Source: Lachnospiraceae bacterium
Lineage (GTDB): Bacteria; Bacillota; Clostridia; Oscillospirales; Ruminococcaceae
Reading direction: 5' to 3'
NCBI GenBank assembly: GCA_023664705.1
Contig: JAMPFE010000012.1
Location: 1 to 43,545, forward strand
Length of the DNA: 43,545 bases
The translations under genes and the position numbers were made by a program. The notes beneath the pieces are model-generated. The model was not told the DNA's origin and ran no database searches. It saw only the letters and a list, made by a program, of their open reading frames with translations. Below are positions 14,378 to 22,328 of this stretch, one piece after another (the stretch's first letter is position 1; the number at the start of each line of letters is the position of its first letter).

Positions 14378-15703
14378 ATGGCTAAAAGAAAGACAGCAAA
14401 AGGGGAGGATTACGGCGATTTCTTTGAAAATCTCGCCGCGCTTGCCGAGGAAAAGGGGATAGACAGCGGTATCCTCGCGGAAAAGATAAAGTACGCGATC
14501 GAAACGAGCTTGAAGTCAAATCTGCATATCAACGAGGATATAAAGTACGAGACGGAGAAGAAAAAGCTGAAGTCGAAGCCCGACGCTGACGGAAACGAGG
14601 AGGAGAGCGCTCCTGCCGGGGAAAACGAGGAGGACGCTGCCGTTGAAGAAGGCGAGGAGGAAAAGTACGTTTGCGTTGATTTCGACATCAAAAACCGCGT
14701 ATTTGACGTTTCGATAATGAAAGAGGTCATCGAGGAGATAGATTCGCTTTACGAGCCCGAAAAGGAGATAGTGCTCGAGGAGGCGAGGAAGATCGACCCG
14801 AGACTGGAGGTCGGCGACAGGGTGCGCTGCCCTATCGACACGAGGACGTTTAAGCGCATTGCCGCGAAGCACGCGAAAGACCTGATACATCAGGGCTTTG
14901 CAAACGCCGAGAGACAGAGACTCAGCGAGATATGGGGTCAATACGAGAACGAGGCGGTATCCGCTACCGTTACCAGAATTGAGCCGAAAACGGGTCACGC
15001 GACCGTTGAGATAAACAAAAACGAGGTGATGCTGCCGAGAAACGAGCAGATACCCGGGGAGACACTCGAGGTCGGGCAGGTCGTTAAGGTGTTTATTTCG
15101 GGCGTTTCCAAGGAATACAAGGAGAGCGATAAAAATCAGTATCTGAAGGTCTCGCGAAACGACAGGGGGCTGATAAAGCGTCTGTTTGAGCTGGAATGTC
15201 CCGAGATATTCGACGGCACCGTCGAGATAAAGGCCGTGAGCCGCGCGCCCGGAAGCCGCAGCAAGGTGGCTGTTATAAGTCACGACCCGAACGTTGACGC
15301 GGTGGGCGCGTGCATAGGTCCGCAGAAGAGCCGTATCAATGCCGTTACCAAGGAGATAAAGGGTGAAAAGGTCGACGTGGTGCTGTACAGCGACATTCCC
15401 GAGGAGTTTATAAAGCAGGCGCTGAAGCCCGCGGACGCAGTAAAGGTCGTCGTCACAAATCCGAACCTCGACAAGCGCGCGTGCAAGGTGGTCGTTCCCG
15501 ATAATCAGCTTTCGCTGGCTATCGGCAACAAGGGTCAGAACGCGTGGCTCGCGGCTAAGCTTACGGGCTACAAGATAGATATCAAGTCGGAGAGCACGGT
15601 GACTCCCGAGGATTTCATCGTGGCGCCGCTGGAGGTAAAGCCCGAGCCCGAAACGCAGGAGAACGCAGTGACAGAACAATCCGCGGACGGAAACGCGGAG
15701 TAA
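14378..15703 (+). CDS. nusA: Transcription factor NusA
   Basis: A 441-residue NusA that controls pausing, termination and antitermination. Order: N-terminal polymerase-binding domain, S1 domain around residues 188-255, then KH1 (G-A-C-I-G-P-Q-K-S-R-I) and KH2 (L-A-I-G-N-K-G-Q-N-A-W-L-A). The N-terminal domain is split by an acidic, low-complexity insertion at about residues 62-95 (runs of Glu, Asp and Ala) absent from common homologues. A second acidic tail ends the protein. GGGATAGGAAA precedes the start. The insertion may be lineage-specific. Confidence 0.95.
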   Translation: MAKRKTAKGEDYGDFFENLAALAEEKGIDSGILAEKIKYAIETSLKSNLHINEDIKYETEKKKLKSKPDADGNEEESAPAGENEEDAAVEEGEEEKYVCVDFDIKNRVFDVSIMKEVIEEIDSLYEPEKEIVLEEARKIDPRLEVGDRVRCPIDTRTFKRIAAKHAKDLIHQGFANAERQRLSEIWGQYENEAVSATVTRIEPKTGHATVEINKNEVMLPRNEQIPGETLEVGQVVKVFISGVSKEYKESDKNQYLKVSRNDRGLIKRLFELECPEIFDGTVEIKAVSRAPGSRSKVAVISHDPNVDAVGACIGPQKSRINAVTKEIKGEKVDVVLYSDIPEEFIKQALKPADAVKVVVTNPNLDKRACKVVVPDNQLSLAIGNKGQNAWLAAKLTGYKIDIKSESTVTPEDFIVAPLEVKPEPETQENAVTEQSADGNAE

Positions 15704-15712
15704 GGAGCCGCC

Positions 15713-15991
15713 ATGCAGAATAAGCCCGAAAAGCGCGTTCCCATGCGGAAATGTGTGGGGTGCGGCGAAATGATAGGAAAAAAGGGCGCGGTGAGGATCG
15801 TCCGCGACAAGGACGGGAACGTTTCCGTTGACCCGACGGGAAAAAAAGCGGGAAGAGGCGCGTATATCTGCAGAGACGCGAAATGCCTTGAGGCTGCGAA
15901 AAAGAGCAGAAGGCTGGAGCGCTCGTTCAAGTGCCGTATTCCCGAGGAGATATACGATATTATCGCAAAGGAGCTGACCGCAGATAAATAA
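15713..15991 (+). CDS. rnpM: RNase P modulator RnpM (YlxR)
   Basis: A 92-residue YlxR-family protein. The signature is R-K-C-V-G-C-G-E at about residues 12-19 and G-R-G-A-Y-I-C near residue 46. YlxR was long unassigned and is now reported to bind the RNase P RNA and reduce its activity (RnpM). The gene sits between nusA and the L7Ae-like gene, as in Bacillus subtilis. AAGGAG precedes the start, and the next start is 4 bases after its stop, so the pair is likely coupled. Confidence 0.93.
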   Translation: MQNKPEKRVPMRKCVGCGEMIGKKGAVRIVRDKDGNVSVDPTGKKAGRGAYICRDAKCLEAAKKSRRLERSFKCRIPEEIYDIIAKELTADK

Positions 15992-15995
15992 CGTA

Positions 15996-16307
15996 TTGTC
16001 CACGATTTGCCTTTGCAGGCGCGCGGGAAAGCTCGTTATCGGCTTCGACGCGGTAGTCGGAGAGCTTAAAGCCGGGAGCTTCGGCGGGGTCGTTTTGGCT
16101 GCCGACGTTTCCGCGAAAACCGAAAAGGAAGTGCGCTTCCATGCAGCCGCGCACGGCAAAGAGGTCGTTAAGGCGGCGTTCGGCATGGACGAGGCGGACG
16201 GCGCGATAGGCAAAAGAGCGGGGGTTCTGCTCGTCGGCGACGAGGGGCTGTTCGGCTCTATAAAGAAACAAATTGATAAACATACGCCGGGTTCGGCACT
16301 AGATTGA
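15996..16307 (+). CDS. L7Ae-family ribosomal protein (YlxQ-like)
   Basis: A 103-residue L7Ae/L30e/S12e/Gadd45-fold protein: R-R-A-G-K-L-V-I-G-F-D-A-V, then V-L-A-A-D-V-S and G-V-L-L-V-G-D-E-G-L. Members bind kink-turn RNAs. It begins with TTG at 15996, because an in-frame stop lies 19 bases earlier and no ATG is closer to the conserved start. No Shine-Dalgarno sits at normal spacing (AAGGAG at 15968-15973 is 22 bases away), so translation may depend on coupling to rnpM. Confidence 0.85.
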   Translation: MSTICLCRRAGKLVIGFDAVVGELKAGSFGGVVLAADVSAKTEKEVRFHAAAHGKEVVKAAFGMDEADGAIGKRAGVLLVGDEGLFGSIKKQIDKHTPGSALD

Positions 16308-16329
16308 TTTGATTTGGAGGAATTTTACA

Positions 16330-19095
16330 TTGCCAAGTAAACAGATAAAATATAAACTTCAGGACGTTGCCAAGGATCTGAATATCGATAAGTCGGAGCT
16401 TATCGAGCTCCTTGACAAGGCGTTCCCGAGCGATACGCAGAGGAAGGGGCAGAGCTCCCTTACCTCCGACGAGGTGGGATACGTTCTCGAAAAGTACACG
16501 AGGAAAAACGAGGTGGACAATATCACTGCCGCGTTCGCTACCACTAAGGACATCAAGACGGAAAAGCCCGCCGAGCCCGAAAAGAAGCCCGCGAAGAAAA
16601 AGCCCGCCGCCAAAAAGTCCGAGGAGGAGCCCGAGGCTAAGGCGGAAAAGACCGAAAAACCGAAAAAGATCGAGAAGCCCGCAAAGGCGGAGGTCAAGGC
16701 GGAGCCCGTAAAAGCGGAGAAGAAGCGCGAGCCCGAGGTCAAGGCGGAGGAAAAGCCCGAGATAAAGGCGGAGAAGAAGCCGGAACCCGAGAAGAAGCCC
16801 GAGGTCAAAGCCGAGCCTAAGCCCGAGCAGAAGAAGCAGGATAATGCTCCCAAGCAGGGCGCGCGTCCCGAGAGCAGGGATAACCGTTCGGGCAAGGACG
16901 GCAAGCCGCGCGACAATCGCGACAGCAAGGACAGCCGCGATAACAAGCCGCGCGATAACCGCGAGAACAGGGACAATCGTCAGCGCGATAACGGCGCCGC
17001 TCCGCGGAAGCCGCAGCAGAAGCCCGCGGCGGCGAAGGCGGTTATCGATTCCAGCAAGATAAAGGTCAACACTCCCCCGATGCAGAAGCAGAAGGGAGAG
17101 ACCGTGCAGCGCGGCGAGCAGGTGCGAAAGACCGTCGATACGCGCGGAAGCTACGTGGAGCTTGACAAGTACAACGAGCGCTATGAGACTATCGCGCCCG
17201 CGGGCAAGATGAATAACGACAGCTTCCGCTCCAAGCAGAAGATAAATCAGAAGTCTCAGCAGAGGGGCAAGCAGCAGTACGGCAAGCAGCGCGAGACCGA
17301 GGCGCAGAAGCTCAGGAGACTGGAGCTGGAGCGCGCGAGAAAGCAGCAGCTCAAGGTGCAGATACCCGACGAGATAGTTGTCGGGGAGCTTGCCACGCGC
17401 CTTAAGGTCACGGCGACCGAGGTCATCAAGAAGCTGTTCAATCTCGGCGTTATGGCGAACATCAACGAGATGATTGATTTCGATACGGCGTCGATAGTTG
17501 CCGAGGAGCTGGGGGCGAAGGTCGAAAAGGAAGTTATCATCACGATCGAGGAGCGCCTGTTCGAGGACGCCGAGGACGCGCCCGAGAGCCTGAAGCCGCG
17601 TTCGCCCGTCGTTGTCGTTATGGGTCACGTCGACCACGGAAAGACCTCTATACTCGACTATATCCGTCACGCGAACGTCCAGTCGGGCGAGGCGGGCGGC
17701 ATTACGCAGCATATCGGTGCGTACAGAGTGCACCTTTCCGACCGCGACATCACGTTCCTCGATACGCCGGGTCACGAGGCGTTTACCTCTATGAGAGCGC
17801 GCGGCGCTATGATAACCGATATAGCGATACTCGTTGTGGCTGCCGACGACGGCATTATGCCGCAGACAATAGAAGCTATCAATCACGCGAAGGCTGCGGG
17901 AGTGCAGATTATCGTCGCGATGAACAAAATGGATAAAGAGGGCGCTAACCCCGAGAAGGTCAAGGAGGAGCTCACCAAGTACGACCTCGTTTGCGAGGAT
18001 TGGGGCGGCAATGTTATCTGTGTTCCCGTGTCCGCGAAAACGGGTCTCGGAATGGATACGCTGCTTGAAATGGTGGGGCTTACCGCCGACGTTATGGAGC
18101 TTAAGGCTAACCCCGACCGCCTTGCGAGGGGAGCCGTTATCGAGGCTCGGCTCGATAAGAGCAGAGGTCCTATCGCGACGCTGCTCGTGCAGAACGGAAC
18201 GCTGCATACGGGGGACATTCTCATTGCGGGAACGTCTGTCGGACGCGTCCGCGTAATGCGCGACGACAAGGGCAAGACCGTCACCGAGGCGGGTCCGTCC
18301 GTGCCCGTGGAGATAATGGGGCTTTCGGAGGTTCCGTCCGCGGGCGACACGTTTGCCGCCGTCGAGGACGAGAAGCTGGCGCGCGAGCTTGTCGAAAAGC
18401 GCAAGCACGAGGCTAAGGAGGAGCAGTTCAAGTCTTATCAGAAGGTAACGCTCGACAATCTGTTCTCGTCGATAGAGCAGGGCGAGGTCAAGGAGCTGCC
18501 GATAATCGTAAAGGGCGACGTTCAGGGCTCCGTGGAGGCTGTAAAGCAGTCGCTTGAGAAGCTGACGAACGAGGAGGTGCGCGTGCGTGTAATCCACGGC
18601 GCGGTCGGTGCCGTAAGCGAGAGCGACGTTATGCTCGCGATGGCCTCGGGAGCGATAATTGTCGGCTTTAACGTAAGACCGCACCCCTCCGCGGAGGAGA
18701 GCGCCAAGGAGAACGGCGTTGAGGTGCGCCTGTACCGCGTTATCTACGACGCGATAGAGGACATCACTGCCGCGATGAAGGGCATGCTCGCGCCGAAGTT
18801 CCGCGAGGTGCAGCTCGGGCGCGTCGAGGTGCGGCAAGTGTTCAAGATCACGGGCGTGGGCATTGTCGCGGGCTCGTATGTGCTCGACGGAAAGGTCGCG
18901 AGGAGCGGGCAGGTGCGTATCGTGCGCGACGGCATTATCGTCGGCGACGACCACATCGCGGGTCTGCAGCGCTTTAAGGACTCCGTCAAGGAGGTCGCCG
19001 CAGGCTATGAGTGCGGCATCAGTCTCGAAAAGTTCACCGACATCAAGGAGGGCGACGTTTTCGAGGCGTATGTAATGGAAGAGTACCAAGAGTAG
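16330..19095 (+). CDS. infB: Translation initiation factor IF-2
   Basis: A 921-residue IF-2, which brings initiator tRNA to the 30S subunit. The first ~300 residues are low complexity: a Lys/Glu/Pro/Ala-rich repeat (P-E-K-K-P, A-E-K-K), then a block of R-D-N-R repeats. After a conserved IF2N-type segment near residues 340-390 comes the G domain: G-H-V-D-H-G-K-T (about 431-438), G-G-I-T-Q-H-I-G, D-T-P-G-H-E, N-K-M-D and S-A-K-T-G, then domains II to IV. The TTG start at 16330 is preferred, because GGAGG lies 9 bases upstream; the TTG at 16309 would place that site inside the gene. The long tail is typical of Clostridia. Confidence 0.97.
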   Translation: MPSKQIKYKLQDVAKDLNIDKSELIELLDKAFPSDTQRKGQSSLTSDEVGYVLEKYTRKNEVDNITAAFATTKDIKTEKPAEPEKKPAKKKPAAKKSEEEPEAKAEKTEKPKKIEKPAKAEVKAEPVKAEKKREPEVKAEEKPEIKAEKKPEPEKKPEVKAEPKPEQKKQDNAPKQGARPESRDNRSGKDGKPRDNRDSKDSRDNKPRDNRENRDNRQRDNGAAPRKPQQKPAAAKAVIDSSKIKVNTPPMQKQKGETVQRGEQVRKTVDTRGSYVELDKYNERYETIAPAGKMNNDSFRSKQKINQKSQQRGKQQYGKQRETEAQKLRRLELERARKQQLKVQIPDEIVVGELATRLKVTATEVIKKLFNLGVMANINEMIDFDTASIVAEELGAKVEKEVIITIEERLFEDAEDAPESLKPRSPVVVVMGHVDHGKTSILDYIRHANVQSGEAGGITQHIGAYRVHLSDRDITFLDTPGHEAFTSMRARGAMITDIAILVVAADDGIMPQTIEAINHAKAAGVQIIVAMNKMDKEGANPEKVKEELTKYDLVCEDWGGNVICVPVSAKTGLGMDTLLEMVGLTADVMELKANPDRLARGAVIEARLDKSRGPIATLLVQNGTLHTGDILIAGTSVGRVRVMRDDKGKTVTEAGPSVPVEIMGLSEVPSAGDTFAAVEDEKLARELVEKRKHEAKEEQFKSYQKVTLDNLFSSIEQGEVKELPIIVKGDVQGSVEAVKQSLEKLTNEEVRVRVIHGAVGAVSESDVMLAMASGAIIVGFNVRPHPSAEESAKENGVEVRLYRVIYDAIEDITAAMKGMLAPKFREVQLGRVEVRQVFKITGVGIVAGSYVLDGKVARSGQVRIVRDGIIVGDDHIAGLQRFKDSVKEVAAGYECGISLEKFTDIKEGDVFEAYVMEEYQE

Positions 19096-19103
19096 TTTTT
19101 AGA

Positions 19104-19180
19104 GAATAGTTGTTAGTAGTTAGTTATCGTTGGGGAAGATTTCTTCGCTTCCGATAACCGACAGCTAATCGCTATTAAAC
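19104..19180. repeat. Imperfect palindromic repeat, with 22-base repeat copy 2
   Basis: Between infB and rbfA, 19104-19125 is identical to 13705-13726. Continuing to GTTATCG, it forms an imperfect inverted repeat with 19155-19180 (CCGATAACCGACAGCTAATCGCTATTAA region), around a central GGGAAGATTTCTTCGC hairpin. The element interrupts an otherwise tight operon by 107 bases. Confidence 0.6.
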
Positions 19181-19202
19181 CGGCGACTAAAAGGAGTGTA
19201 AG

Positions 19203-19583
19203 TTGGCTAACTTTAATATAAAACGGCTCAGCGAGGATATTCGGCGGGAGCTTTCGGCGGCGCTCGGCGGCGTGAAAGACCCGCGCGTTGCGGACGGATT
19301 TGTTACGATAACGCGCTGCGAGGTCACGAACGATATGAGCTACTGCAAGGTGTGGGTCGCGTGTATGGGCGGCGAGGAGCGCACCGCTAAGGCTGTCGAG
19401 GGCATGAGAGCGGCGGGGGGCTATTTCAAAAAGCAGATAGCCGCGCGTATTCGTATGCGCAAAATTCCCGAGCTTATTTTTCAGCCCGACAACTCGCTTG
19501 AATACAGCGAGCATATTGAGAATATACTCGCAAATCTGCCGAAGCGCGCCGATGATGACGGGGAGGGTGCCGATGAGGATTGA
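19203..19583 (+). CDS. rbfA: Ribosome-binding factor A
   Basis: A 126-residue RbfA, a cold-shock 30S assembly factor with a KH-like fold: R-L-S-E-D-I-R-R-E-L, K-D-P-R-V, V-T-I-T-R-C-E-V-T-N-D-M-S-Y-C-K-V, and A-R-I-R-M-R-K-I-P-E-L-I-F. It starts with TTG, 5 bases after AAGGAGTG, and no closer ATG exists. The C-terminal tail is acidic. Its end overlaps the start of nrnA by 11 bases. Confidence 0.93.
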   Translation: MANFNIKRLSEDIRRELSAALGGVKDPRVADGFVTITRCEVTNDMSYCKVWVACMGGEERTAKAVEGMRAAGGYFKKQIAARIRMRKIPELIFQPDNSLEYSEHIENILANLPKRADDDGEGADED

Positions 19584-20541
19584 CGTAAAGCAGGCTGCGG
19601 AGTTTCTGCGCGAGCGTGATGATTTTCTTATTTTAATGCACGGCAATCCCGACGGGGACACGCTCGGCTGCGGCTGCGCGCTCTGCGGGGCGCTCCAGCG
19701 CATGGGCAAGAGAGCGAAAGCGGTCTGCCCCGACGAGATACCGCGCCGTTTCGATTACCTTTTTAAGGCGGTAATCGAGCAGCGGGTGTTTGAGCCGAAA
19801 ACCGTCGTTTGCGTGGACGTTGCCGATACAAAGCTGCTCGGCGATATGAAAGGGCTCGGCGACGGGGCGGAGCTTTGCATTGACCACCATTTGTCGAACA
19901 CGGGCTACGCGAAACGCACGCTTGTGCGACCCGAATACGCGGCGGCGTGCGAGCTGGTGTACGAGGTGATAAAGGAGCTCGGCGTGCCGTTCGATGGGGA
20001 GCTGGCAAACTGCATCTACACGGGAACAGCGACCGATACGGGGTGCTTTAAATTCTCGAATACCACCGCGCAGACGCATATTATCGCCGCCGAGATGATA
20101 GGCTGCGGCGCGGAATTCGCGATGATAAACTACGTGAATTTCGACCTCAAAACGCAGGGGCGCATACGCCTCGAGCAGGAGGTCATGAAAAATATCAGAT
20201 ACTTCGCAAACGGGCATATCGCTATGATAACCGTGCCGCTGTCGCTGCAGGAGAGCATTCCCGATATCGACAGCGACGACGTCGGGGCGTTGTCGAATAT
20301 ACCGCGCCAGATTGAGGGCGTGGATATCGGGATCTGCGTGAAAGAGAAGAAAAGCGGCGTGTACAAGGCGAGCATGCGCTCGAGCGAGCGCGTAAACGTC
20401 GCGGAGATCTGCGCCGAGTTCGGCGGCGGCGGTCACGAAAGAGCCGCGGGCTGCTCGTTTTACGGCGGCACTATCGAGGAGGCGGGCTCGAACGTTGTAA
20501 GGGCTTGCTGCAAGGCGCTCGAAAGGGCGGGTATCGAATGA
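19573..20541 (+). CDS. nrnA: DHH-family oligoribonuclease/pAp phosphatase NrnA
   Basis: A 322-residue DHH phosphoesterase. The N-terminal DHH domain has H-G-N-P-D-G-D-T-L-G (metal ligands), V-D-V-A-D-T and I-D-H-H-L-S-N. The C-terminal DHHA1 domain ends with F-G-G-G-G-H-E-R-A-A-G. NrnA degrades short RNA oligonucleotides and dephosphorylates 3'-phosphoadenosine 5'-phosphate. The start at 19573 is chosen because of GGGAGGGTG just upstream; a longer frame would begin well inside rbfA. Its stop overlaps the truB start (ATGA). Confidence 0.9.
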   Translation: MRIDVKQAAEFLRERDDFLILMHGNPDGDTLGCGCALCGALQRMGKRAKAVCPDEIPRRFDYLFKAVIEQRVFEPKTVVCVDVADTKLLGDMKGLGDGAELCIDHHLSNTGYAKRTLVRPEYAAACELVYEVIKELGVPFDGELANCIYTGTATDTGCFKFSNTTAQTHIIAAEMIGCGAEFAMINYVNFDLKTQGRIRLEQEVMKNIRYFANGHIAMITVPLSLQESIPDIDSDDVGALSNIPRQIEGVDIGICVKEKKSGVYKASMRSSERVNVAEICAEFGGGGHERAAGCSFYGGTIEEAGSNVVRACCKALERAGIE

Positions 20542-21410
20542 CGAGCGGCATAATCGTCGTGAACAAGCCGCGGGAGTTTACCTCGTTCGACGTAGTGGCG
20601 GTGATGCGCGGGTGTTATCGGACGAAAAAGGTCGGTCACTCGGGAACGCTCGACCCCATGGCGACGGGCGTGCTGCCCGTGTTTATCGGCGCGGCGACAA
20701 AGGCGGTCTCGATACTGCCCGACAGCGGCAAGAGCTACCGCGCGGGATTTCGGCTCGGTCTGACTTCCGATACGCTGGACGTTTGGGGAAAGCTCTCGGA
20801 GCAGGTTTCCGTGAACGTTTCCGAGAGCGCTTTGCGGAGCGTTCTGGAGCGCTTTCGCGGCGAAATAGAGCAAGTGCCGCCGATGTACTCCGCGCTGAAA
20901 GTCAACGGGCGGAAGCTCTGCGATCTGGCGCGGCAGGGCATTGAGATCGAGCGGCAGCCGCGCAGAGTTACGATATCGCGGCTGGAGCTCGTTGAATTTG
21001 ACGGGACGGACGGCGTTATCGACGCGGACTGCTCGTCGGGAACGTATATTCGCGCTTTAGTGGACGACATCGGGAAAGCGCTCGGCACGGGCGCGGTCAT
21101 GACGAACCTTGTGAGAACGCGCGCGTGCGGTTTTGCGCTCGACGGGGCTTATCCGTTGGCGGAGCTGAAAACAAAGCCGCTCGACGAGCTAGAGAGCCTT
21201 TTGCTGCCGATTGAGAGCGTGTTCGGGGGCTATCCCGAAATTCGGCTCGGCGAGGCGCAGAAGCGCCTGTATCTGAACGGCGTGCGGCTTGACTTGAACA
21301 GGCTGCGTATCCCCCAAAAAGGCGAGATGTTCCGCGTATATGCGGACGGTGAATTTCTGGGGATAGCGAAGGCTGCCGGGGACGAGCTTATATCGGTAAA
21401 ACGATTTTAA
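20538..21410 (+). CDS. truB: tRNA pseudouridine-55 synthase
   Basis: A 290-residue TruB that makes pseudouridine 55 in the T-loop of tRNAs. It opens S-G-I-I-V-V-N-K-P-R-E-F-T-S-F, has the catalytic-Asp motif G-T-L-D-P-M-A-T-G-V-L, and later S-G-T-Y-I-R-A-L-V-D-D-I-G. The 4-base overlap with nrnA (ATGA) fixes the start. The C-terminal 70 residues are the PUA-like part. Confidence 0.95.
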   Translation: MTSGIIVVNKPREFTSFDVVAVMRGCYRTKKVGHSGTLDPMATGVLPVFIGAATKAVSILPDSGKSYRAGFRLGLTSDTLDVWGKLSEQVSVNVSESALRSVLERFRGEIEQVPPMYSALKVNGRKLCDLARQGIEIERQPRRVTISRLELVEFDGTDGVIDADCSSGTYIRALVDDIGKALGTGAVMTNLVRTRACGFALDGAYPLAELKTKPLDELESLLLPIESVFGGYPEIRLGEAQKRLYLNGVRLDLNRLRIPQKGEMFRVYADGEFLGIAKAAGDELISVKRF

Positions 21411-21422
21411 CGGTGAATTAAA

Positions 21423-22313
21423 TTGATAGATATAACATACGGCGCGCCGCCGTCGGAAAAAACGGCGGTCGCGCTGGGGTATTTTGACGGACTGCATCTC
21501 GGGCATATGGGCGTTATCGGCGCGGCACTGGCTCAAAGGGAGCTCAAGCCTGCGGTGTTTACGTTCAACTGCGACACCACGCTGCCGAAATTCCGCAGCC
21601 CCGAGGACATCATCTCGTTTGAGAACAAGCGCGAGCTGCTGGAGAAAATGGGCGTGGAGTATCTCTGCGCGCCCGATTTCGCCGAGGTCTGCACGCTGAC
21701 CGACGAGGACTTTGTCGCCGAGCTGCTGCATAAGCGGCTGAACGCGGGGTTCGCCTGCTGCGGACGGAATTTCCGCTTCGGGCTGGGGGGGTTCGGCACT
21801 CCCGAAAAGCTTGGCGAGATCGGGAAGAGATACGGCATTGCCGTGCGGATAGTCGAGGACGTGTGCCTTGACGGGGAGATGATAAGCTCCACGCATATCC
21901 GCGAGCTTATCCGCAGGGGAGAGCTGGAGCAGGCGAACAGGCTGCTCGGCTACGAGCTGATGTTCAAGCTGCCCGTTGTCGGCGGGAACAAGCTCGCGCG
22001 GACGATGTCGTTCCCGACTATCAATCAGATAATACCCAAAACCAACGTTATACCGCGCTTCGGGGTGTACGCGAGCTATGTGAGCGTGCACGGGAAAAAC
22101 CACCGCGGCATTACGAATATCGGCATACGCCCGACCGTTGCGGATCGCGGCGATACCGTTATGGAAACGCATATTTTGAATTTCAGCGGAGAGCTTTACG
22201 GCGAGAGCGTTGCCGTTTCGCTGGAGAGATTTTTGCGCCCCGAGCGCAAATTCGCGGGTCTTGACGAGCTTAAGGAGCAGATTGTCAGGGATATCGCGGC
22301 AATAAATCAATGA
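21423..22313 (+). CDS. ribF: Riboflavin kinase/FAD synthetase
   Basis: A 296-residue bifunctional enzyme that makes FMN and FAD. The N-terminal adenylyltransferase has G-Y-F-D-G-L-H-L-G-H (the H-x-G-H nucleotidyl-transfer motif) and I-S-S-T-H-I-R; the C-terminal kinase has T-M-S-F-P-T-I-N and G-I-T-N-I-G-I-R-P-T. It begins with TTG at 21423 with a weak GGTGA site. The gene is the last in the conserved rimP-to-ribF order, and gltX follows 15 bases later. Confidence 0.93.
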   Translation: MIDITYGAPPSEKTAVALGYFDGLHLGHMGVIGAALAQRELKPAVFTFNCDTTLPKFRSPEDIISFENKRELLEKMGVEYLCAPDFAEVCTLTDEDFVAELLHKRLNAGFACCGRNFRFGLGGFGTPEKLGEIGKRYGIAVRIVEDVCLDGEMISSTHIRELIRRGELEQANRLLGYELMFKLPVVGGNKLARTMSFPTINQIIPKTNVIPRFGVYASYVSVHGKNHRGITNIGIRPTVADRGDTVMETHILNFSGELYGESVAVSLERFLRPERKFAGLDELKEQIVRDIAAINQ

Positions 22314-22328
22314 GAGGAATGGAAAATA

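Noticed and set aside
16258..19089. A 943-codon open frame on the minus strand opposite infB
   Set aside because: It mirrors infB exactly; the GC-rich codon pattern of infB opens the opposite strand, and the frame has no ribosome site or recognisable motif. The same explains the long minus frames at 3208-5037 and 7252-9114.
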